From contig NZ_CAMXYY010000024.1 in the NCBI RefSeq assembly GCF_947253395.1, forward strand, positions 1-19,004: a stretch of 19,004 nucleotides of DNA, written 5' to 3'. Numbering within the stretch: position 1 is the stretch's first letter; every line of letters begins with the position of its first letter. The notes beneath the pieces are model-generated. The model did not search any database. It was given only the letters and a program-made list of their open reading frames with translations, and was not told the DNA's origin. The position numbers and the translations under genes were made by a program. The stretch is from an uncultured Olegusella sp. Its GTDB lineage: Bacteria; Actinomycetota; Coriobacteriia; Coriobacteriales; Atopobiaceae. Positions 1-7,612 of the stretch are shown piece by piece.

Positions 1-65
1 AGACAGGGTTTTAATCTCACGGAATTTAGACGCTCGCTTCGTTCATTGCAAATAAGGAGTAGGTT

Positions 66-686
66 ATGTCCAAGCTCAAAAGGGAAGATGTCTTTTACAC
101 GATGTTGAAGGACTTCGCCGCCACGCTGGTTGAAGCCGCCGAACTTTACGTCGAGATTTTAGAGAACTACCCTGCTAGCTTTGCCAAGATTCCTAAGTTA
201 AAAGTGCTTGAGAATAAATGTGATGACAAAGTCAAAAAGATCATGCATAACCTCTATGCTTCGTTCATCACGCCGATTGATCGCGAAGATATCTCTGAGC
301 TTGCGATGTCGTTGGATGATGTTATGGACGAGATGAATGGTGTTGTGTTGCGCCTTGATCTCTTTGGTGCCACTGAGATGCGAATGGAAGGTCCCCAGAT
401 GGGTGAGCTCACCCTTGCTGCAGTGCGCGAGATGAAAGAAATGTTTGATCATCTGCCCAACTACAAAAACGATGCTGTGGTGATGGAAAAGGCAATCGCT
501 GTCAGTCACATCGAAGATGAAGGCGACCGCATATACCACAACGCTATTCGTCGTCTCTTTCAGGAAGAAGAGGGCGGCAAAGTTGCCACTGCTTGGCTGC
601 GCCTCTTTGACCGCATGGAGTACGTCCTCAATAGCTGCGATCACGTGTGCATCATTGTTCGCTCTGTTGTTTTGAAGAGTGCCTAG
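66..686 (+). CDS. DUF47/PhoU-like phosphate transport regulator
   Basis: Predicted cytosolic 206-residue all-helical protein of the DUF47 (PhoU_div) family. Members are usually linked to Pit-type inorganic phosphate transporters and are thought to modulate them. It is rich in heptad-like helices and has no membrane segment. Two ExxxD motifs of the kind that bind metal clusters in PhoU proteins are visible, E49-D53 (in LENKCDD) and E150-D154 (in IEDEGD). The length matches the family. The ATG at 66 has an AAGGAG ribosome site ending about 8 nt upstream. No pit gene follows; if one is linked it must lie before the window. A 151-nt gap and a probable promoter separate it from hisS, so it is probably not cotranscribed with hisS. 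The family call is firm; the transport role is family knowledge. Confidence 0.88.
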   Translation: MSKLKREDVFYTMLKDFAATLVEAAELYVEILENYPASFAKIPKLKVLENKCDDKVKKIMHNLYASFITPIDREDISELAMSLDDVMDEMNGVVLRLDLFGATEMRMEGPQMGELTLAAVREMKEMFDHLPNYKNDAVVMEKAIAVSHIEDEGDRIYHNAIRRLFQEEEGGKVATAWLRLFDRMEYVLNSCDHVCIIVRSVVLKSA

Positions 687-748
687 CGCCCAAGCGGTAT
701 GCAAGCAAACAGCGCGTAAAGAAATTTCGCCAAACAGAGGATGGATAA

Positions 749-788
749 GTGTGGCGGAGCAGTAGCTTTAGTTGAGCGGCTCCCACAC
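749..788 (+). other. stem-loop upstream of hisS
   Basis: Bases 749-753 (GTGTG) and 756-760 (GGAGC) can pair with 779-783 (GCTCC) and 784-788 (CACAC), leaving a two-base bulge and an 18-nt loop. There is no T-run after it, so it is not a standard terminator. A second small inverted repeat (ACCCA/TGGGT, 790-802) follows and touches the probable hisS -10 box. It may be a DNA operator or a chance structure. No T-box sequence is present here, so hisS does not appear to be T-box controlled. Confidence 0.3.
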
Positions 789-801
789 AACCCATCTTGG
801 G

Positions 802-807
802 TATACT
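802..807 (+). promoter_or_regulatory. probable -10 box of hisS promoter
   Basis: TATACT at 802-807 matches five of six consensus -10 positions and would start transcription about 25 nt before the hisS ATG. No convincing -35 element lies 16-18 nt upstream; TTGAGC at 772 is 24 nt away. The -10 box is seen; promoter activity is inferred. Confidence 0.35.
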
Positions 808-837
808 TGCTCACGTATGTCAAATGGTGGAGGCAAC

Positions 838-2151
838 ATGGCGCAACGTATCCAAGGTACAGAAGATCTTTTTGGTGCTTATATGCGTAGCTGGCAACAT
901 ATGCAAGATTGTGCGCGCGAGCTTTTTGATGCATATGGCTTTGATGCAATCGAGACACCCGCACTCGAGCAAGTGGCAACATTTACCCATGGTATTGGTG
1001 AGTCAACCGATGTCGTACGCAAAGAGATGTTCCGTGTGTTTTCAGGAGCTTTGCTTGAAGGTTTATTGGCTCAAGGTGATGAGAGCAGGCTCAAGGCAAG
1101 ACAACGTATGGCCCTGCGTCCCGAGGGTACCGCAGGTGTCGTGCGCGCTGCTGTTGAGCATAATTTTGTTCCTCAAGGTGGAGCGCCTGTAAAGGTGTGG
1201 TATGCCGAGCCGATGTTTCGTGGTGAACGCCCTCAAAAAGGACGCCTACGTCAATTCCACCAGGTAGGCATTGAGTGGATGGGCGCATCTGACCCTGCAG
1301 TGGACGCCGAAGTCATCATCATGCTCATGGAATTTTATAAGCGTCTGGGTTTAGACGCTTCGTGCCTCAAGCTAACCATTAACTCCATGGGCGATAGTGC
1401 TTGTCGCCCTGCCTACCGCAATAGGGTGCGTGACTTCATCTTGGATCACAAAGATGAGATGTGTGAGGATTGCCTAGAGCGTGCTGAGATCAATCCACTA
1501 CGTAGTTTTGATTGCAAAAACGACCATTGTCGCGAACTTATGAAAAACGCACCGTTAGTAAGCGATCACCTATGCGATGACTGTGCTGAACACTATGCCC
1601 AAGTTAAGAAGTACCTCGATGAGGCTGGTGTGGTGTATGTTGAGGACCCCACACTCGTACGTGGTCTCGATTATTACACGCGTACAGTCTTTGAGGTTGA
1701 GTATGTGGGTGATGCTGCGATTGGTGCTATTGGCGGTGGCGGTCGCTATGATGGTTTAGCTGAGCTCGAGGGTGGCAGGCCCTGCCCTGGCATTGGTTGG
1801 GCTGTCGGTTTTGAACGCATTATGCTGGCGCTTAAGGATGCGGGTGCAGACTTAGCAGGTACCGAGCCTAGCTGTGTATATGTGGCAAACACCCAGCCTG
1901 AGTTGCGCGATGAGGCCTTTAAGGTAACGCTTGCACTAAGAGGAGCAGGGCTACGTTGTGAGGCGGATTATCAGGGACGCTCGCTCAAGAGTCAGTTCAA
2001 ACAAGCAGATCGCTTTCATGCCAAGGTTTGTGTTGTATTGGGCCCCGACGAGCTCGCAGAGGGCAAAGCAAGTGTGCGCGACATGATTTCCCATGAGCAG
2101 ACCCAAGTTGAGCTTGAAGATTTGCTTGGGTATGTGAGCAAGTTGATGTAG
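838..2151 (+). CDS. hisS: histidyl-tRNA synthetase
   Basis: Class II aminoacyl-tRNA synthetase charging tRNA-His with histidine; cytoplasmic homodimer in the family. 437 residues. Motif 2 lies near residues 123-149 (AEPMFRGERPQKGR then QFHQVGIEWMG), the histidine-binding HisA loop near 273-286 (LVRGLDYYTRTVFE) and motif 3 near 317-331 (GIGWAVGFER). The anticodon-binding domain occupies about 345-437. Six cysteines (C209, C212, C226, C231, C246, C249) in the insertion domain could form a metal site. About 15 extra residues sit before the conserved LRPEGTAG (residues 68-88). The ATG at 838 was chosen because GGTGGAGG lies just upstream and the protein then begins with the usual QRIQGTEDLF; an in-frame ATG at 772 would add 22 unconserved residues. 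Its stop is 14 nt from the stop of the convergent gene. Confidence 0.97.
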   Translation: MAQRIQGTEDLFGAYMRSWQHMQDCARELFDAYGFDAIETPALEQVATFTHGIGESTDVVRKEMFRVFSGALLEGLLAQGDESRLKARQRMALRPEGTAGVVRAAVEHNFVPQGGAPVKVWYAEPMFRGERPQKGRLRQFHQVGIEWMGASDPAVDAEVIIMLMEFYKRLGLDASCLKLTINSMGDSACRPAYRNRVRDFILDHKDEMCEDCLERAEINPLRSFDCKNDHCRELMKNAPLVSDHLCDDCAEHYAQVKKYLDEAGVVYVEDPTLVRGLDYYTRTVFEVEYVGDAAIGAIGGGGRYDGLAELEGGRPCPGIGWAVGFERIMLALKDAGADLAGTEPSCVYVANTQPELRDEAFKVTLALRGAGLRCEADYQGRSLKSQFKQADRFHAKVCVVLGPDELAEGKASVRDMISHEQTQVELEDLLGYVSKLM

Positions 2152-2165
2152 ATAGAACCCATTTT

Positions 2166-3035
2166 TCAATGCTCATTTGCAGTTTCTCCGGTGCAACTCA
2201 TCCAAGTGCCGGGGAAGCTTCTTTGTTGGTCGCTAGCGATGACCACAATATTGCTCGGCTCTGTAGGCTCTTCGAGTGAGCAGGGAATCACATCAACAGA
2301 GGCAAAGTGAGTACAGAGTACAGATATCACCCTGTTGAGAATGCTTGCTTGAGGTCCCATAAGGGCAGAGACGATATTGGTGATATACATGCCGCCAGTA
2401 TGTAGGTGTGCGTGTATAAGTTCAGCTGCAGATACATCCATGAGTGACTCAGCCGGCCTGTGAGCGATAAAGCAGTCGTTAAGTATTACGTCATAGCGCT
2501 TGTTCGATGGCAGGCTTTCAAGGTAGGAGCGCCCATCGGCGGTATAGATATGGAAACAATTGTCGCCTGAGGGACCAAACTGCCTCTCGAGCTCATCCAC
2601 ATAAAACCATTTGCGTGCAAGGGCAACTATCTGCTCATCCAGCTCTACCACATCAAGGCTTGCGCTGGGATAAGTTGCAAGCATATGGTGTGGCCAAGCA
2701 AAACCTCCCCCTCCGATGAGCAATAGGTGTTTCGCGGCGTTGTTCTGTCTTGGTGCATTAGTTTCATAAAAAGCGAGGTCAAAGCGTTGTAGATAGGGAA
2801 ATGGGGGATCTCCAGAAAGATTGTCTAGCCACAGCGCAGACTGCTGCATATCTTCAACTAACAGCAGTCGCATCTGTCTGCCGCAAGGAAAATCTATCGT
2901 ACGCACTTGAGTTGTGCCACCAAGGGTCATACCAGAAAATTCGAGCCTGCTTCTCAAGCTTTTCTTTTCCAAAAGGGCAAGGAAATATGAGCGCAGGCTC
3001 GAAAAACGTGCTTGTATGAATTTAAAGAAAGACAC
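2166..3035 (-). CDS. spermidine synthase-like SAM-fold protein
   Basis: 289-residue protein with the Rossmann fold of the spermine/spermidine synthase family. The nucleotide-binding loop LLLIGGGGFAWP (104-115) is followed by VVELDEQI (129-136), the acidic cofactor strand, then YTADGRSYL (164-172) and DVILNDCF (182-189). In true aminopropyltransferases the last motif reads like D-SSDP with a catalytic aspartate; here it is NDCF, and no polyamine gene is nearby. Spermidine synthesis is therefore doubtful and the substrate is unknown. The start is GTG at 3035: an in-frame TGA sits immediately upstream and AAAGG lies 7 nt before it. It is the last gene of the minus-strand cluster, 23 nt after mscL. 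It has no obvious terminator before the convergent hisS end, so the two transcripts probably overlap. Confidence 0.8.
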   Translation of the reverse strand: MSFFKFIQARFSSLRSYFLALLEKKSLRSRLEFSGMTLGGTTQVRTIDFPCGRQMRLLLVEDMQQSALWLDNLSGDPPFPYLQRFDLAFYETNAPRQNNAAKHLLLIGGGGFAWPHHMLATYPSASLDVVELDEQIVALARKWFYVDELERQFGPSGDNCFHIYTADGRSYLESLPSNKRYDVILNDCFIAHRPAESLMDVSAAELIHAHLHTGGMYITNIVSALMGPQASILNRVISVLCTHFASVDVIPCSLEEPTEPSNIVVIASDQQRSFPGTWMSCTGETANEH

Positions 3036-3058
3036 TCAAGCGCCTTTCACTATGAAGA

Positions 3059-3478
3059 TTAGTGTAGGTCAGCGCCACAGTGTGGGCATCTCGTTGCGCC
3101 TTCCTTAATCTCCTCTAGACAATAGGGGCAAGTAGGTGCAGGAGCTGCTTCTTCCTTGATCTTGCCTGTGTGCTTTTCTGCCAAAGCTTGCATCTTGTTG
3201 AGGCTTTTGACGAGGCAGAAGACCACAAAAGCAATAATCAAGAAGTTGATGATAGCGGAAATGAATGCACCAAAATCGACCGTTGCACCGTTAAATGTAA
3301 AGGTCAGGCCTTTAACGTCGGGATTGCCACCAATCATAGAGATGAGAGGATTGATGATGTTTTCAGTTAGCGAGGTGACAATGGCAGTGAAAGCACCACC
3401 GATAATAACGCCGACAGCAAGATCCATCACATTGCCGCGGGAGATAAATTCCTTGAATTCCTTTACAAACTTTTTCAT
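3059..3478 (-). CDS. mscL: large-conductance mechanosensitive channel with C-terminal zinc ribbon
   Basis: MscL opens under membrane tension to release solutes during hypo-osmotic shock. The N-terminus is typical (KEFKEFISRGNVMDLAVGV). TM1 spans about residues 18-42 and includes the glycine-rich gate VGVIIGGAF; TM2 spans about 70-92. After a short charged stretch (93-112) there is an added four-cysteine module, C117-x2-C120 and C131-x2-C134, which looks like a zinc ribbon in place of the plain cytoplasmic helix end. At 139 residues the length is close to ordinary MscL. The ribosome site AGGAAGG precedes ATG 3478 and lies partly inside a hairpin (3484-3506). It is third in the minus-strand cluster, 38 nt after dtd. 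Confidence 0.95.
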   Translation of the reverse strand: MKKFVKEFKEFISRGNVMDLAVGVIIGGAFTAIVTSLTENIINPLISMIGGNPDVKGLTFTFNGATVDFGAFISAIINFLIIAFVVFCLVKSLNKMQALAEKHTGKIKEEAAPAPTCPYCLEEIKEGATRCPHCGADLH

Positions 3479-3483
3479 AGAGA

Positions 3484-3506
3484 AAAACCTTCCTCTCCAA
3501 GGTTTT
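3484..3506 (-). promoter_or_regulatory. hairpin enclosing the mscL ribosome binding site
   Basis: On the minus strand AAAACCTT pairs perfectly with AAGGTTTT around the 7-nt loop GGAGAGG. The loop and 3' arm contain the mscL Shine-Dalgarno bases. The stem is 8 bp and A/U-rich, and a short U-run follows, so it could either tune mscL translation or act as a weak attenuator between dtd and mscL. The structure is read directly; its function is inferred. Confidence 0.4.
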
Positions 3507-3516
3507 AAGCTGCGCT

Positions 3517-3993
3517 TTATGATAGCTGCCGCCGAGGTTTTGTGAGTTCCTCAGTTTCTAGCCAAATAGTGACAGGCCCGTCATTGGTGAGTGTTACCTT
3601 CATATCCGCAGCAAAAATACCTCTGCCCACGCGCTCGTCACCCAAATCATTTTCTGCAAGTTGACAAAAATATTGGTAGAGTTCCTCTGCCATAGGAGGA
3701 GGTGCTGCTTCGGCAAAAGAAGGGCGATTGCCACGGCGACAGTTGGCATAAAGGGTGAACTGACTTACCACCAATATGCTGCCGCCAACATCTTCAAGTG
3801 ACAAGTTTATCTTGCCTGCCGTATCGTCAAAGACGCGTAGCTTGCGAATTTTTTCCCAGAGTAGTTTTGCCGTCGCCTCATCATCGGCAGGACCTACTCC
3901 CAATAAAATGAGATAGCCCACGCCGCAGCTGCCAGTAGAGCTGCCCTCTACCCTGCACTCTGCCTGGCTTACCCGTTGTAGCAATGCCCGCAT
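3517..3993 (-). CDS. dtd: D-aminoacyl-tRNA deacylase
   Basis: Dtd hydrolyses D-amino acids (and glycine mis-attached to tRNA-Ala) from tRNA, protecting translation; cytoplasmic dimer. 158 residues, about the usual 145-155 plus a short tail. Both active-site signatures are present: SQFTLYA (77-83) and the Gly-cisPro motif in NDGPVT (137-142). The start MRALLQRVSQA is standard. ATG at 3993 is preceded by AGGTGAG, which overlaps the stop region of the upstream carboxypeptidase gene 8 nt away, so the two are translationally close and almost surely cotranscribed. Confidence 0.97.
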   Translation of the reverse strand: MRALLQRVSQAECRVEGSSTGSCGVGYLILLGVGPADDEATAKLLWEKIRKLRVFDDTAGKINLSLEDVGGSILVVSQFTLYANCRRGNRPSFAEAAPPPMAEELYQYFCQLAENDLGDERVGRGIFAADMKVTLTNDGPVTIWLETEELTKPRRQLS

Positions 3994-4001
3994 ATACTCA
4001 C

Positions 4002-5765
4002 CTAGAGACCATAGATCGAGGAAAATTTTTGTATGAGATAGTCGGTATAGTGACGTGTGACAAAGGGCTCACCTGTTGCCGTCAAGATAAGGTCTTTGGG
4101 GTCACGAGACCTGCCATAGTGCCATACGCGGCTGCGCAACCATTCACGGATAGGAGCCAAATTGCCCGAGGCGATAACGCCTTCCCAGTCCATGCCTTCA
4201 GAAATCATAGCAGCGCGGAATTGAGCACCATAGGCACCGCCCAATGCATAGGTGGGGAAGTATCCAATCAGACCATCAGCCCAGTGGGTATCTTGTAGCG
4301 CACCATGAGTTGCGTCAGGTACGCGAACGCCGAGGTACTCATGGTATTTTTGAGCCCAAAGGTCGGGAATATCGGCAGCCTTTGCCTCACCTGACATAAG
4401 CAACTGCTCGAGTTCGTAGCGCACCAATATGTGCAGAGGATAGGTAAGTTCATCAGCTTCAACGCGGATGGGCTGAGGCATGACGACATTTGCTGCCAAA
4501 TAGAGCTGGCGTGCACTCACACGATTGAAGTGGCCAGGAAAGTGGCGACGCAAAATCTCAAGTAGTGGTCCCGAAAAAGCCTCGGAACGTCCAACGTAGT
4601 TTTCGAAGAAGCGCGATTGAGCTTCGTGCATGCCGCTGGAAGTACCACCCTTGAGTGAGGTGTAGTTGTACTCGGGATTGACGCCCTGCTCGTAGAGGGC
4701 ATGACCTCCCTCGTGCAGCATGGTAAACACGTTGGATAAGACATCATCTTCGTAAACATGCGCAGCGATGATTGCGTAGTTGGTGGTCAATGCATCAGAG
4801 AAGGGATGCTCGGTCTTGGTCAAGAAAAGCGATTGAAAAGAAAGCCCCTCAATACGTGCAAGGTCAGTGGCAACTTCCCACTGACGACGTTCGTCAAAAT
4901 GTCCTTCTACGAGACGATGACTGGGTTTGCGGCGAGCTGCTGATACCTCTGCTAACAGGGGGACGACAACCTCCTTGACCTGTTCAAAGAAGCGGTCATA
5001 AAAAGCTGTACTGCTGCCCTGCTCAAATTCGTCAAGCCATACATCGTAAGCATTGACGCCAGGTTTTTTGTAGTTTGCAAGCCTGCGCATTGACTCGGTA
5101 ATACGGTCAAGATAAGGAGCAAACGAGTCCCAGTCATTGGCTGCCTTAGCCTTGTGCCATACATCGTCAGACTCGGTTACAAGGCGTGTGAAGGCTGCTT
5201 GCTCATCGGCAGGAACATCAACTAGTTGTGCACGATCTCGCTTGAGAATGCGTACTTGTGCGCGTTGAGTATCGTTTTCGAGTTCGAGTGCTGTTGCAGT
5301 TGAGAGACGGTCCAGCAGAGCGCCTGTTGCAGGTGAGCAGAGCAACTCCTGAGCTTCTTCCTGAAGAACTGCGAGTGCCTCGCCACGGTCTGCAGTTGCA
5401 TCCTCAGGATCAATTGACATGCCATAGCAGCTCATACCCACTGTAGCATAGCGGTGTGCGTAAAGATGGCGCTCGAGCTTGTCTAAAGCCTCAAGGTCAG
5501 CGCGGGGATTGGGTACTGCGGCATCTGCTGCGAGGGGAGGGATACCAGGTATCCCAGGAAGTGTGGGGATGCTTGCTGCGGGTACTTCGCGATGCGGTTT
5601 TTCATCCGTAGCAACAGCCATGCTATCTGGCTCGTCTAAGTCAAGACTTTGCTGAGAAGCAGGCAGTGTCTCTGTAGTCTGCTGAAGTTTTTCTTCATCT
5701 ACGTGCTGAGCGCATCTTTGCTCGTCTTGAGATGGTTTCATAAAGGATGGAAGCTTATTGCTCAT
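4002..5765 (-). CDS. M32-family metallocarboxypeptidase (thermostable carboxypeptidase Taq-like)
   Basis: Zinc carboxypeptidase removing C-terminal residues from peptides; predicted cytosolic, with no signal peptide. The active-site helix reads HEGGH at 351-355. The downstream glutamate-bearing motif is GMHEAQSRFFEN (379-390), with E381 the likely third zinc ligand. Other family blocks are IRVEADELTYPLHI (433-446) and DTHWADGLIGYFPTY (492-506). Typical M32 enzymes have about 500 residues; this one has 587 because of an extra low-complexity N-terminal stretch (about 1-88) rich in Gln, Glu, Ala and Pro, with PGIPGIPP near 70-77. The long start is supported by a strong AGGGGGAAC ribosome site before ATG 5765. 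It is the first gene of the cluster dtd-mscL-SpeE-like and is divergent from the glucokinase gene. Confidence 0.95.
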   Translation of the reverse strand: MSNKLPSFMKPSQDEQRCAQHVDEEKLQQTTETLPASQQSLDLDEPDSMAVATDEKPHREVPAASIPTLPGIPGIPPLAADAAVPNPRADLEALDKLERHLYAHRYATVGMSCYGMSIDPEDATADRGEALAVLQEEAQELLCSPATGALLDRLSTATALELENDTQRAQVRILKRDRAQLVDVPADEQAAFTRLVTESDDVWHKAKAANDWDSFAPYLDRITESMRRLANYKKPGVNAYDVWLDEFEQGSSTAFYDRFFEQVKEVVVPLLAEVSAARRKPSHRLVEGHFDERRQWEVATDLARIEGLSFQSLFLTKTEHPFSDALTTNYAIIAAHVYEDDVLSNVFTMLHEGGHALYEQGVNPEYNYTSLKGGTSSGMHEAQSRFFENYVGRSEAFSGPLLEILRRHFPGHFNRVSARQLYLAANVVMPQPIRVEADELTYPLHILVRYELEQLLMSGEAKAADIPDLWAQKYHEYLGVRVPDATHGALQDTHWADGLIGYFPTYALGGAYGAQFRAAMISEGMDWEGVIASGNLAPIREWLRSRVWHYGRSRDPKDLILTATGEPFVTRHYTDYLIQKFSSIYGL

Positions 5766-6028
5766 AGTTCCCCCTGTTGCGCCGTGGTGTGTGTGGGGCC
5801 GTATGGAAGTAACGTTTCCCAGGACCCAGAAACGATATACGAGGCACAGTGTAGCGCATGCTTGCCTGTGTATAGAGTGCCTACATGCTCCTTTCGGCTA
5901 ATAGCTACAAGCTCTCTGCAGTTTGTCTTTGCCAATGTATTTATGTATCTCAAGCAAAAATGGCCTGCAGTAAGCCTTGTTTTGAGGGATACTTAAAGCC
6001 ATCCGTTGGTAGACAAAAGGAGCAAGCT
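5766..6028. other. divergent intergenic region, M32 gene / glucokinase
   Basis: 263 bp between two divergent starts. It must hold promoters in both directions, but I could not pick -35/-10 pairs of acceptable quality on either strand. Only the two ribosome binding sites at its ends (near 5768-5776 minus and AAAGGAG at 6016-6022 plus) are clear. No repeat or RNA gene is seen. Confidence 0.5.
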
Positions 6029-6970
6029 ATGGCTTATGTACTTGGTATCGATGTGGGCGGCACTTCTATCAAGGCAGGCCTTTTTAATGAAGAAGGAAAG
6101 CTTCTTGATATCGCCAAAATCAAGACAACTGAATTGGTGAACGAAGAGGCCTTCCATATTGTGACGGCGGGTCTCGATAAGTTGCTGGCAGCCTCCCAGC
6201 TGACGCCTGCTGATATTGTGGCTGTAGGCCTCGATGTACCTGGGCCTGTTGATGCTCGCGGACATGTAGGCGTGCTTCCCAATATCACGCTTGATGTTGA
6301 GGGCTTTGAGGCAGCGCTCAAAGCGCATTTTGCGACAGCAGCACTTGCCTTTGCTAACGATGCGAATGCGGCAGCCCTCGGTGAGATGTGGCAAGGTGGT
6401 GCTAAAGGTATCAAGAGTTGCGTCATGGTTACCTTGGGCACGGGCGTGGGTGGCGGCGTCATCATTGATGGCAAGCTGGTTGCGGGTACCTTTGGTGCGG
6501 GTGGTGAAATTGGTCACATCAATATGGAGCCCAACGAGACTGAGAGTTGCGGCTGTGGTAACAAAGGTTGCCTTGAGCAGTATGCCTCGGCGAAAGGCCT
6601 AGTTAAGCTCTATCTCAAGGCATGCAAAGATGCAGGTCAAACACCTGTTGCCATTGAGCATGCCACCGATACTATCTCGATTTTTTCTGCTTTTGCAGCA
6701 GGGGATGTTTGCGCTGCGCAAGCAATTGATACGATGTGTGCCTACCTCGGTCGTGCTTTGTCTCAGATTGCCGCTATTGTGGACCCTGAGTTAGTGCTGA
6801 TAGGTGGTGGTGTGGCGGGAGCTTGGAACGTTATTGGGCCCAAAATTACAGCTGCATTCCGTGAGCGTTGCTTCCCTGCTTGTGCGGCGATGCGTATTAG
6901 CGCTGCAACATTGGGCAATGAGGCGGGGATGTACGGTGCTGCTTATTGTGCCATGCAAGAACGTGCCTAG
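6029..6970 (+). CDS. ROK-family glucokinase
   Basis: ATP-dependent sugar kinase, probably glucose to glucose-6-phosphate, cytoplasmic. 313 residues, typical for the group. It has the phosphate-binding start LGIDVGGTSIKAGLF (5-19) and AFANDANAAALGE (107-119) with catalytic base D111. LGTGVGGGVI (136-145) and GEIGHINMEP (159-168) follow. The zinc-binding ROK signature has H163, C174, C176 and C181 (CGCGNKGCLEQYAS). LIGGGVAG (257-264) completes the ATP site. ATG 6029 was chosen because AAAGGAG lies 6 nt before it and the protein then begins at the conserved strand; earlier in-frame ATGs add a cysteine-rich unconserved stretch. The PTS EIIA gene follows after 139 nt, suggesting carbohydrate metabolism. 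Sugar specificity cannot be settled from motifs alone. Confidence 0.93.
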   Translation: MAYVLGIDVGGTSIKAGLFNEEGKLLDIAKIKTTELVNEEAFHIVTAGLDKLLAASQLTPADIVAVGLDVPGPVDARGHVGVLPNITLDVEGFEAALKAHFATAALAFANDANAAALGEMWQGGAKGIKSCVMVTLGTGVGGGVIIDGKLVAGTFGAGGEIGHINMEPNETESCGCGNKGCLEQYASAKGLVKLYLKACKDAGQTPVAIEHATDTISIFSAFAAGDVCAAQAIDTMCAYLGRALSQIAAIVDPELVLIGGGVAGAWNVIGPKITAAFRERCFPACAAMRISAATLGNEAGMYGAAYCAMQERA

Positions 6971-7056
6971 CAGGCGAAAACTTGCGATAAGTACGTAGTA
7001 ATGCCCTCATGTGCGTTAGCTTTTCGCTCGTACGTGGTATCCTAAAAAAGATATAA

Positions 7057-7080
7057 ACGAAGTGTCGGGCGACACTTCGT
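7057..7080 (+). promoter_or_regulatory. perfect 11-bp-arm palindrome before the PTS EIIA gene
   Basis: ACGAAGTGTCG (7057-7067) and CGACACTTCGT (7070-7080) are exact reverse complements separated by only GG. It lies 29 nt before the EIIA start, just after an A/T-rich tract (CCTAAAAAAGATATAAA). The position and near-zero spacer fit a dimeric repressor operator or a tight 5'-leader hairpin. No T-run follows, so it is not a usual terminator for the glucokinase gene. Confidence 0.55.
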
Positions 7081-7109
7081 CCTGTATGGTCGCGAGTAAG
7101 GAGAAATCC

Positions 7110-7565
7110 ATGGTTGACCTTGTCAAAGCCTCTCACGTTTTTCTTGACTGCCCTGCAAGGGATGTGAATGAAGCCCTGCATGTGATTGCAGACAAGGCTG
7201 TTGAGCTGGGAATTGGTACTGATCCTGATGCAATTTTTAAGGCTCTACGTTCCCGCGAAGATATGGGTTCTACTGGTATGACCGATGGTTATGCTATTCC
7301 GCACGCAATGGCTCCTGAAGTCAAGGAGACGGCTGTCATTGTTCTTAAGCTTTCGGGTGATGTTGCCTGGAAGACCATGGATGAGGCCCCTGTTGTCTAT
7401 GCTATTGCTTTGCTTGTTCCCGCTGAGGAGGGCACAAGCGTCCATCTGGAGCTGCTTTCCAAGATTGCTCGCGTGCTAACCCACGCTAACTTCCGTACCG
7501 AGATGGAAAATGCTACAGATGCAGAAACTATCGCTGCTGCTATCAACAAGCGTTTGCATAAATAA
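7110..7565 (+). CDS. PTS EIIA component, fructose/mannitol (type 2) family
   Basis: Cytoplasmic phosphocarrier that takes phosphate from HPr and passes it to an EIIB. 151 residues, the size of a single EIIA-2 domain. The active site matches the family pattern: REDMGSTGMTDGYAIPH (49-65), with H65 the expected phosphorylated histidine and H112 (VHLELLSKIARVL) the conserved partner. No EIIB or EIIC is adjacent, so it either serves a transporter elsewhere or acts as a regulatory EIIA (PtsN-like proteins belong to this family). ATG 7110 has AAGGAG 6 nt upstream; an in-frame GTG at 7062 lies inside the palindrome and has no ribosome site. A strong terminator follows. Confidence 0.93.
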   Translation: MVDLVKASHVFLDCPARDVNEALHVIADKAVELGIGTDPDAIFKALRSREDMGSTGMTDGYAIPHAMAPEVKETAVIVLKLSGDVAWKTMDEAPVVYAIALLVPAEEGTSVHLELLSKIARVLTHANFRTEMENATDAETIAAAINKRLHK

Positions 7566-7612
7566 GGTACATAAGCTTAGCTAGCTCAAGCCTGATAGTT
7601 ATTTGTGAACAG

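Noticed and set aside
2..55. Open frame ending TAA 11 nt before the DUF47 gene, possibly the tail of an upstream gene
   Set aside because: Only 17 codons are visible and another frame is also open, so a coding tail cannot be told from chance.
198..704. Long minus-strand open frame opposite the DUF47 gene (similar ones lie opposite pheT, hisS and glucokinase)
   Set aside because: They mirror well-supported genes, lack ribosome sites and show no family motifs.
2152..2165. Bidirectional terminator between hisS and the convergent cluster
   Set aside because: Only 14 nt separate the stops and no stable hairpin with a T-run was found there or just inside either gene.
5885..6028. Longer glucokinase start at 5885
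   Set aside because: The added residues are unlike any ROK N-terminus and there is a good ribosome site and conserved start at 6029.
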